From contig CADABQ010000010.1 of assembly GCA_902786205.1 (NCBI GenBank), positions 61,273 through 125,272 of the forward strand: a stretch of 64,000 nt of DNA. The letters run 5' to 3'. The stretch is from an uncultured Lachnospiraceae bacterium (GTDB lineage Bacteria > Bacillota > Clostridia > Lachnospirales > Lachnospiraceae). Positions 57,532-64,000 of this stretch are shown here, piece by piece. Every line of letters begins with the position of its first letter. Position 1 is the first letter of the stretch. The notes beneath the pieces are model-generated. The model was given only the letters and a program-made list of their open reading frames with translations, had not been told where the DNA came from and ran no database searches. The translations under genes were made by a program, and so were the position numbers.

Positions 57532-59043
57532 ATGAAAATAGATACAATTTTTAGAATGTTAATGGATTATTTGATGCTAGGTGCTACTTTACTGGCAATG
57601 GCAATTGTGGGATATTTAGTATGGTATTTTATTTTTTATCGTAAGATTGGAAAAGGTACTGGTAACATGCGGTTAGGTCGTTTTATATTACGAATTGTCT
57701 GCTTAGGGTATTTTGGAGTTGTACTTTCTGTTACCTGCGAAAGATTAGGTAGTGCTAGGCATATGGCACTGTTACATCCTTTTCAATCTTATTTAGAAGC
57801 CTGGTATTCTGGCGAAAAAGGAGAATGGAGAAATTTGATTTGGAATATTTTGATGTTTGTTCCGATTGGAGTATTGCTTCCGTTAAGCATCAAAAAGCTT
57901 AGAACAGGGTGGAAAGTGGTTGGAATTGCCAGTCTGTTTTCCTTGGCAATTGAGTTGTTTCAATATGCTACGGGAAGAGGTGTTTGTGAAATGGATGACT
58001 GGATAAATAATACACTTGGAGCATTGCTGGGGTATTGTTTTATTCACATCTGTATGTTACTCTTTGAAAAATGGAGGACAAAAAAAGAGGGAGAAGACAA
58101 AAAGATTGGAAAAAGTGTCGTTGTCCATCTAATACCATGGATATTGGTTTGTCTGATTGGTGCAGGGATATTTTCAGCATATAAGTTACAGCCTTATGGA
58201 AATCAAAACTGTCATTACATATATAAAATAAATATGAAGGGAAAGCAGGTTCTTTTTGATACAGATAAACTGGAAAAGTTTTGTGTAGATCACGCACAGA
58301 AACAATATGGCATTTCAGAAGAGGTATTAAAAAAGGGAGAGAGTGCCGTTTATCAAGCTACCGTAGGTACAAACAAGGATGCAAGAAAGTATGCGACCGA
58401 ACTCTTCCAACAAATGGGACAAGAGATAGATATAAGTACAGAAAATAGATACGATGAAACTGTTTTCTATTATGCAAAGAACAGTCAATATCATCTGCAA
58501 ATAGAGAAAAAAGGTATGTATTATACTTATAGTGATTTTGGTAAGGATGACGAGGAAGAAAATATAAAAAGTGTTTCAGGTGCTTCTGAGCAGGAAGTAC
58601 GGGAAGCTGTGAAAAAATTAAAAGTACAGATTCCAAAGGATGCCGTATTTTCGGAAGAAGAAAACAGATATTTATTTGCAGTATCAGAACCAATGGGACA
58701 AAAGCAATGGAAAATGGGTGACATCTATGTAGAGTATTATGAGGATGGCACGATAAGAGAACTAGACAATAATGTGATTACTTATAAAAAAGTTGGTACA
58801 GAGAAAATAAAATCTATGAATGAAATCAAAGCAGATTTGCAGGCTGGCAAATTCCAAATCGGCGCATCTTATGGATATGAAAATAAAGAACTACAGAAAG
58901 GTATGAAAAAACTGGAAGTAAAAGAATTATATCTTACCTATGAGATGGATAGCAAGGGATATTATCGACCACTTTATACCGTTGTCGCGGATTGCGGAAC
59001 AAAGGAATTGCTTACCTTCCAGATACCAGCGGGGAAGAAGTAG
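57532..59043 (+). CDS. VanZ-like membrane protein with large C-terminal domain
   Basis: This 503-residue protein has an N-terminal VanZ-like domain (about residues 1-180, four to five membrane segments; landmarks NLIWNILMFVPIGVLLPL, SLAIELFQYATGRGVCEMDDWINNTLGALLGY). A further membrane segment at about 200-220 is followed by an extracytoplasmic region of about 285 residues with no recognised domain. VanZ confers low-level teicoplanin resistance in enterococci, but most homologues have no proven role. It is the last gene of the MYG1/glycosylase operon, and a terminator follows. Confidence 0.85.
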   Translation: MKIDTIFRMLMDYLMLGATLLAMAIVGYLVWYFIFYRKIGKGTGNMRLGRFILRIVCLGYFGVVLSVTCERLGSARHMALLHPFQSYLEAWYSGEKGEWRNLIWNILMFVPIGVLLPLSIKKLRTGWKVVGIASLFSLAIELFQYATGRGVCEMDDWINNTLGALLGYCFIHICMLLFEKWRTKKEGEDKKIGKSVVVHLIPWILVCLIGAGIFSAYKLQPYGNQNCHYIYKINMKGKQVLFDTDKLEKFCVDHAQKQYGISEEVLKKGESAVYQATVGTNKDARKYATELFQQMGQEIDISTENRYDETVFYYAKNSQYHLQIEKKGMYYTYSDFGKDDEEENIKSVSGASEQEVREAVKKLKVQIPKDAVFSEEENRYLFAVSEPMGQKQWKMGDIYVEYYEDGTIRELDNNVITYKKVGTEKIKSMNEIKADLQAGKFQIGASYGYENKELQKGMKKLEVKELYLTYEMDSKGYYRPLYTVVADCGTKELLTFQIPAGKK

Positions 59044-59132
59044 TCTTTTGATTTTTAGATAAGTAGATAGAGTGTTAGGTTATGAAGTGCTTTTGCGTAG
59101 GTATAAAATTTTAGTTTGTTACTTGTGTGAAT

Positions 59133-59174
59133 AAAAGGTGTAGGATACACTACCATGTATCTACACCTTTTATT
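59133..59174 (+). terminator. Terminator of the MYG1-VanZ operon
   Basis: AAAAGGTGTAGGATA pairs with TATCTACACCTTTT and a T-rich run follows. Confidence 0.8.
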
Positions 59175-59344
59175 GTCTTATTTTATGGTTGGTCAAAAAC
59201 TTAGAAAATAACAGTTATAAAGAGGTTCTGTAATAGAACTCTTTAAATTTTTTGTCACCATGTCAAACTGTATTTGAATTTGCTTTTCCTAATATTTATG
59301 ATGTTTTAGATTGTATGCATTGCAGAAAAAAACAAAAATTGACA

Positions 59345-59380
59345 GAATAATATGATTATTCGTTTGAAATATGTTAGAAT
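59345..59380 (+). promoter_or_regulatory. Promoter with overlapping palindromic operator, ABC exporter operon
   Basis: GAATAAT-ATG-ATTATTC (59345-59361) is a perfect 7-bp palindrome covering the -35 position of an extended -10 promoter (TGTTAGAAT at 59372-59380). This layout suits a repressor. Confidence 0.45.
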
Positions 59381-59447
59381 AAATGTATATAGTTTCTGCT
59401 TCTATATTACTGGCGATTTAATGTTATATAAAGGAAGGATGACTTTT

Positions 59448-61997
59448 GTGAAAATAAAAAAGAGGGTAATAGTAAAGTATATTTGGAGAAATCAAAATAA
59501 ATATATTAGTATTGGAATTGCACTATCTGTTATGATGATTTTTTCATTGATACAGATTGGGGAAAGTATTTCATTACAATATAGGACAATGTTGACAACT
59601 AGCTATAGCTATGATGTTGCTTTGAAGAACTTATCTGAATCTGAGGAAAAGAAAGTGGTGACATATCTTGAAAATCAAAAAGATATGGAAAATTATGGTT
59701 ATGAAAGAGATATATTATGGGTAGATATACCAAAGCATAAAGAATACGAATATAGTTTTTTATCTGTGTACAAAGAAGGGCATTCTTTTCCCGCATGGAG
59801 TATTGATATAACGGAGGGAAAAACACCTAAAAAGGCGTATGAAATCGTTTTGGATCAAGAAGTTGCCCAAGTGTTAGGGGTATCAGTCGGAGATTGTATC
59901 AAACTGCCTATTCATGAAAGTCAGAAATTGTTGGAGTGTACAGTAGTTGGAATGTATGCATCGGCAGATTTACCAGATGAGATGTCGGACTGTACCTGGA
60001 TTTTGGTTTCTAATCTTACAAAAGATGCTTTAGAAAAAGATGGTATTAAATTAGAAATGAATACAACTGCGATGACTGCAACTATAGCAAAAGGAGATTA
60101 TGTCGAGGAAAAAGTTGAGAAGCTTGCCAGTGAGTTACGTACGGTACTTAATCCTCATTATGATGACTGGTTGCAGAAGGAAGTGCAGGGACAGAAAGTT
60201 ACGGGAAATGAAGGAAAACAATACGAAGATCTACAAGAGCGTGTATGTGTAAATCTTCAAAAAAAAGATATAATAGAAAATGCGAAAATTGGACATGAAC
60301 AGTTTTTGTGGATTGCAGTTTTGGCATTAGTTGTTGCAATATCTATGATTTTATTGATTTATAATAACATTAGTCTAATGACCAAAAAGAGAATGCGGGA
60401 ATATAGTATATTACGTTGTATAGGAATGGACCATAAGTATCTGAGAAAGCTTTTATGGATTGAGATTGGATGTTATGCTGGAATTGGAATTCCGTTTGGA
60501 ATTATATTGGGAAATGTATTGAATGCGATAGTGGCAAAAAGGATTATATCCTACATTTCTGGAAATGATATTGGTGTAATACAATCATCTTATAGTTATT
60601 TTATTGCTATTGGAATTAGTATTGTTGCCATTGTCATTGCTAATCTTCAGATGTTGTTCAAAATTAAGGATATGACACCAATTGAAGGTATGAACTATCC
60701 AGAGGGTTCTTTCTTTAAAAAGAAAGTGACAAAAAGGGCGACAAAAAGAAAGAAACTTATAAATTTTCTGGTTAAAAGAAATATTGAACGCAATTTTGGA
60801 AAATCTATGATTGTTGTTGTATCATTAACATGCTGTATGACATTGCTTTTAGTTATCGTATATTTTGGGACTGCAATGAGAAACTTTTTGATGAGTGAAG
60901 ATTGTTATAAACAAAAAATATCTGATTTTGAAACTTATATTGAAGCGGAAAGTGTTGCATATAACAATCCAGAGGCTAAAAATTCTGAGTATGTTTATCC
61001 GGAAAATATAGAAAAGGATGTGGAAATTTCAGGTATACGTCAATGTTACCGCTTCAATGATTTTAGTTATACTGTTGAAGATGGGAAAAAAGGAGATTAC
61101 ATAAAATGGAGTGGAAATATAGTATTATTTGATGATGCAATGCTGCAAAAACTTAAAGAAGATTATGCAGAGTTACAACAATTGGATTTATCAAAAGAAA
61201 TTTTGATTTATGTATCTTTAGATGATTATCAGTTGAAAAATCTGAAAAATGGTAAACAGGCTGAAAATAACTGCTATATTGACAAAAAACAAGAAGTTAT
61301 ACTTAATATTGCCGCAGTAGATAATTATGAAGATGAATTTTTAGAAAAAATAAAATTAAGTGCACGGCTAAAGGGGCTTAATTTAAAGGATAAAAAGTGG
61401 GCACAATCGCAAAATAGTTATTTTATTGCAAATGAGAAATTGATAAAGCGGTTATATGGCACTGTAGGTTATAATCACATTTTGTTTTCAACAATAAAGG
61501 ATAAGAACATAAAACAAAGGATTAAAGATATCTATGTGAAAAATGTGAATGGGGCAGTTTTTAATAATTATAAGTTGGGAAGTGAGGAAGATCAAAGACT
61601 CCTGAAAGGGGTTATTTGTTTATTAGTATATTTAGTAGTATCAATGTCGTTGGCAGGTTTTTCAAATATGAGTAATACTATGAAAGCAAATCTCATGACA
61701 AGAAGAAGAGAAAACGGAATAATGCGAGCATTAGGAATGACCCAAAAAATGGAGAAAAGAATGATTATAAAAGAAAATCTCCGACTGGTTACATATGCAT
61801 TAATTGCTAGCTTTATTTTGGGGTTTATTATTAATACAGTAATTATTTTGGTGTTCATGGGAGAATTTACATTTTATTGGTATGTGTATATTGTTTTGGC
61901 AATTTTATTTTTTGTTATGAGTACCTGTGTGCTGGAGTTGACGTTGCAGCGTCAGTATCAACACAGTATAATTGAAAATTTAATCAGAGACGAATGA
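59448..61997 (+). CDS. FtsX-like ABC transporter permease (GTG start)
   Basis: This 849-residue membrane protein has a single TM near residues 20-40, an extracytoplasmic domain, a three-TM FtsX module around residues 290-410, a further TM near 450, a second extracytoplasmic domain, and a C-terminal three-TM FtsX module around 720-840 containing MTRRRENGIMRALGMTQKME. This is the two-module layout of peptide and antibiotic exporters (BceB/MacB-like). GTG 59448 is chosen because GGAAGG lies 9 bp upstream; ATG 59439 overlaps that site and 59352 overlaps the operator. It overlaps the ATPase gene reading by ATGA. Confidence 0.88.
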   Translation: MKIKKRVIVKYIWRNQNKYISIGIALSVMMIFSLIQIGESISLQYRTMLTTSYSYDVALKNLSESEEKKVVTYLENQKDMENYGYERDILWVDIPKHKEYEYSFLSVYKEGHSFPAWSIDITEGKTPKKAYEIVLDQEVAQVLGVSVGDCIKLPIHESQKLLECTVVGMYASADLPDEMSDCTWILVSNLTKDALEKDGIKLEMNTTAMTATIAKGDYVEEKVEKLASELRTVLNPHYDDWLQKEVQGQKVTGNEGKQYEDLQERVCVNLQKKDIIENAKIGHEQFLWIAVLALVVAISMILLIYNNISLMTKKRMREYSILRCIGMDHKYLRKLLWIEIGCYAGIGIPFGIILGNVLNAIVAKRIISYISGNDIGVIQSSYSYFIAIGISIVAIVIANLQMLFKIKDMTPIEGMNYPEGSFFKKKVTKRATKRKKLINFLVKRNIERNFGKSMIVVVSLTCCMTLLLVIVYFGTAMRNFLMSEDCYKQKISDFETYIEAESVAYNNPEAKNSEYVYPENIEKDVEISGIRQCYRFNDFSYTVEDGKKGDYIKWSGNIVLFDDAMLQKLKEDYAELQQLDLSKEILIYVSLDDYQLKNLKNGKQAENNCYIDKKQEVILNIAAVDNYEDEFLEKIKLSARLKGLNLKDKKWAQSQNSYFIANEKLIKRLYGTVGYNHILFSTIKDKNIKQRIKDIYVKNVNGAVFNNYKLGSEEDQRLLKGVICLLVYLVVSMSLAGFSNMSNTMKANLMTRRRENGIMRALGMTQKMEKRMIIKENLRLVTYALIASFILGFIINTVIILVFMGEFTFYWYVYIVLAILFFVMSTCVLELTLQRQYQHSIIENLIRDE

Positions 61998-62032
61998 TAC
62001 GAAAAAACATATCTGGAAAGGAGTCGAATAAA

Positions 62033-62704
62033 TTGTTAATTGAAATAAAGAATGCATATAAGACATATGATAATGGAGAGGTTAAAAACCAAGTGTTGAA
62101 GAATTTATCATTACAGATAGAACAGGGGGAATTTATTGCTATTCTAGGACCTAGTGGTTCTGGCAAAAGCACACTTTTAAATATGATAGGTGGATTAGAT
62201 CAGTTAGACAGTGGAGAAATCATTATTGATGGAAACTCTATTCAAAAAGAAAAGGATGACAAGTTGTCTCAGTACAGAAGAAAAAAAATTGGATTTATTT
62301 TTCAGGCATTTAATTTAATTCCTGTTCTGTCTGTATATGAAAATATTGTGATGCCGACCGTTTTAGATGGTAGTGAGATTGATGAAGATTATATTAAAGA
62401 TATTATTGAACAAATAGGAATGACCGAATTTTGCAATCAATTTCCCTCAAAATTATCTGGTGGACAGCAGCAAAGAGTTGCAATAGCAAGAGCACTGGCA
62501 AATAAACCCAAGATTGTTCTTGCTGATGAACCTACAGGAAATTTAGATACCAAAACAGGAAATGATGTAATGAAGTTACTTAGAGATGGAATAAAAAAAT
62601 ATGGTCAAACATTAATCTTAATTACCCATAATGAAGAAATTGCAAAGATGGCCGATCGTGTCGTCTGTTTAAAAAATGGTGTTCTTGAAAATTGGGAAGG
62701 ATAG
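62033..62704 (+). CDS. ABC transporter ATP-binding protein (MacB/LolD type)
   Basis: This ATPase energises the adjacent FtsX-like permease. GPSGSGKST (Walker A), LSGGQQQR (signature), VLADEPTGNLD (Walker B) and a His-switch LITHNEE are all intact. The start is uncertain: TTG 62033 has GGAAAGGAG 10 bp upstream and yields the usual N-terminus (LLIEIKNAYKTYDNG, 223 residues plus initiator). ATG 61994 overlaps the permease stop as ATGA and would give 236 residues. Genes at 59448, 62033 and 62768 form one operon, probably an export or resistance module. Confidence 0.92.
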   Translation: MLIEIKNAYKTYDNGEVKNQVLKNLSLQIEQGEFIAILGPSGSGKSTLLNMIGGLDQLDSGEIIIDGNSIQKEKDDKLSQYRRKKIGFIFQAFNLIPVLSVYENIVMPTVLDGSEIDEDYIKDIIEQIGMTEFCNQFPSKLSGGQQQRVAIARALANKPKIVLADEPTGNLDTKTGNDVMKLLRDGIKKYGQTLILITHNEEIAKMADRVVCLKNGVLENWEG

Positions 62705-62767
62705 AAATATGTGAAAATGTTGAGCCATTTATATATGAGTAGAGTACATAGTTGGGGAGTGTAAAAA

Positions 62768-63574
62768 ATGGATAAAAATAAATGGGACATGGAACAACCT
62801 ATAGAAAAACAACAATACGGTGCAGTGAATGCAGGGGTGTCACAGGATGATTGGATGAAGCCAAAATCAGACAAGGTGGTATTGTATCATCTGAAAAAAG
62901 AAAAACTGAAAGCCTATATAGTGGGATGTATAATTCTATTTCTTATTGTTATTGGTGGTACGATAGGAGTATTGCAAATGCAAACGGTATCCTTTGAACA
63001 ATTATCTGGATTAAAATACGATATAGGGAAATATGTAGTGGGGGATGTTACGTTTCGAACGAAGATGGTAAAGACAGAGTTTGGTTTACGACGTGGCGTA
63101 GATAGAAAATTAAAAAAATGGAAATATTATGTGGGACTTCAGTATGGAGAAAATAATAAGTATATATTAATGTTAGTAGATAAAGAATATTATGAAAAGT
63201 TGAAATCTTTGCCTGAAATCAATCCTAGTGAAGTGGAAACATATCAATTACAAGAGAAGGAAAGTTTACGAATAGAAGGCAAAGTGATGAACATGAATAC
63301 AATACCAAATCAACTTCAAGATTGGAGGGAAATGATGGGCATCAAAGAGAGTGAATTGGAGGATAATAAAGGAAATTTTGTGGAGAATTATGAAGAAAAA
63401 GATGAAGAACTATTAAGTAAAAAAATGACTATAATAGAATACATCAAACCGATGGATGTATTAAAAGAGAAAATATGGATCGTGTGTGGAATGGCGGGAA
63501 TATATTTATTGATAGCAGCAATCTTTTTCTGGAGAATACGATTTGATTTTTTTGAGATAGAAGAGACAATATAA
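62768..63574 (+). CDS. Hypothetical two-TM membrane protein in the ABC operon
   Basis: This 268-residue protein has a soluble N-terminal segment (about residues 1-45), TM1 near 46-70 (AYIVGCIILFLIVIGGTIGVL), an extracytoplasmic domain of about 165 residues, and TM2 near 236-256 (IWIVCGMAGIYLLIAAIFFW). I recognise no named family with confidence. It follows the ATPase by 63 bp and ends at a terminator, so it is probably part of the exporter system, perhaps an accessory or sensor subunit (inference). Confidence 0.75.
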   Translation: MDKNKWDMEQPIEKQQYGAVNAGVSQDDWMKPKSDKVVLYHLKKEKLKAYIVGCIILFLIVIGGTIGVLQMQTVSFEQLSGLKYDIGKYVVGDVTFRTKMVKTEFGLRRGVDRKLKKWKYYVGLQYGENNKYILMLVDKEYYEKLKSLPEINPSEVETYQLQEKESLRIEGKVMNMNTIPNQLQDWREMMGIKESELEDNKGNFVENYEEKDEELLSKKMTIIEYIKPMDVLKEKIWIVCGMAGIYLLIAAIFFWRIRFDFFEIEETI

Positions 63575-63575
63575 A

Positions 63576-63608
63576 GAAGCAGGGTACCTTATTTGGTATC
63601 CTGCTCTT
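63576..63608. terminator. Terminator at the end of the ABC operon
   Basis: AGCAGGGTACC pairs with GGTATCCTGCT, followed by a T-rich stretch. It may also serve the convergent minus-strand genes. Confidence 0.75.
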
Positions 63609-63615
63609 TGTTTAC

Positions 63616-63795
63616 TTATTTATTTGAACTCCTATATTTTAGAATCACGCGGATAATATTAATGCCATCTAGAAGTACAATAATAATAGTTCCTATACTA
63701 CCAATGGCAGAGCGATTTAATACGAAAGCTACAATAAAAATAAGAGCCACGATTACACTTGTAATGATTTCAAAAATTAGTTCTGATTTTTTCAT
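63616..63795 (-). CDS. Small two-TM membrane protein, 59 residues
   Basis: MKKSELIFEIITSVIVALIF opens the frame and is followed by a second hydrophobic stretch (SIGTIIIVLLDGINIIRVIL) and a basic tail. AAAAGAGG lies 8 bp upstream of ATG 63795 on the minus strand, inside the end of the preceding gene, so the two are coupled. The opposite-strand open frame 63593-63799 is a shadow. No family recognised. Confidence 0.7.
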   Translation of the reverse strand: MKKSELIFEIITSVIVALIFIVAFVLNRSAIGSIGTIIIVLLDGINIIRVILKYRSSNK

Positions 63796-63799
63796 ATAA

Positions 63800-64000
63800 T
63801 TACCTCTTTTCTAATTTGGTCCATTTTCCGTTTTCTCCTAAAGCACCTTTCATAACTTTACCATTCCATTTTTTTACACGTTCGTATCGTAATCCAGTGC
63901 TATATATATAATAATATTCAATACTTATACCATTAGAATATTTGTGAGTACTTGAATTATAGCCACCCTTTTTTTTAACTTCATTTTTGATTTCCTCTCT
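63800..64000 (-). CDS. 3' end of a hypothetical protein, cut by window edge
   Basis: Sixty-six C-terminal residues are visible (REEIKNEVKKKGGYNSSTHK, ending GENGKWTKLEKR). They are rich in Lys, Tyr and Gly and could be a beta-rich secreted or surface segment. The 5' part is outside the window. The stop codon lies 4 bp before the start of the 59-residue gene, indicating an operon. Confidence 0.55.
   Translation of the reverse strand, partial: REEIKNEVKKKGGYNSSTHKYSNGISIEYYYIYSTGLRYERVKKWNGKVMKGALGENGKWTKLEKR

Noticed and set aside
63593..63799. 68-residue plus frame at the right edge
   Set aside because: Opposite a minus-strand 59-residue membrane protein that has a ribosome site and operon context.

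Overview
The window is AT-rich Firmicutes chromosome. Strong AGGAGG-type ribosome sites, an alpha/beta-type small acid-soluble spore protein, a GerMN-type lipoprotein, AddAB in place of RecBCD, and the rpoB-rpoC / rpsL-rpsG-fusA-tuf cluster all point to class Clostridia. The protein style (BspA-like and Big_2 surface proteins, secreted starch amylase with CBM26 modules) fits a gut Lachnospiraceae. The genus cannot be fixed from sequence alone.

Layout. 1-13.8 kb is ordinary chromosome: a conserved small protein and radA, a stand-alone MCP signalling domain, a large secreted amylase, a GerMN lipoprotein, a spore SASP, a methyltransferase, hslO, a PfkB sugar kinase, glyA, and an ammonium transporter fused to a PII domain behind a long hairpin-rich leader. 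13.8-24.1 kb is accessory: structured repeats, a truncated and an intact HxlR regulator flanking a nitroreductase, unrecognised genes (one with a DUF3841-like start), a BspA-like surface protein and an Rpn-nuclease remnant. 24.1-31 kb holds a beta-helix transferase, topB, a 2[4Fe-4S] ferredoxin, a tandem structured repeat, a gene broken by a ~100-bp insertion, and an acidic Ig-like surface protein. 31-51.6 kb is core information processing: addB-addA, rpoB-rpoC, rpsL-rpsG, fusA, tuf. 52-64 kb has a dCache chemoreceptor, an NSS transporter, a MYG1/deoxyinosine-glycosylase/VanZ operon, an FtsX-type ABC exporter operon and small membrane proteins cut by the window edge.

The most interesting material is not protein-coding. 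(1) A MITE family has 17-bp terminal inverted repeats starting GTAACAGTTCAGCC and exact 8-bp target duplications. It includes two copies that are only 29 bp long yet still carry perfect 8-bp duplications. (2) A second dispersed family has a covarying hairpin plus a conserved GCGGATTGCGAATATC tail, resembling IS200/IS605 right ends or omega-RNA remnants; no tnpA or tnpB is present. (3) A tandem 101-bp repeat contains GNRA-capped hairpins with compensatory base changes between copies. (4) A ~100-bp insertion splits a gene whose two halves rejoin in frame when it is removed. No CRISPR array, tRNA, rRNA, prophage or complete insertion sequence was seen.
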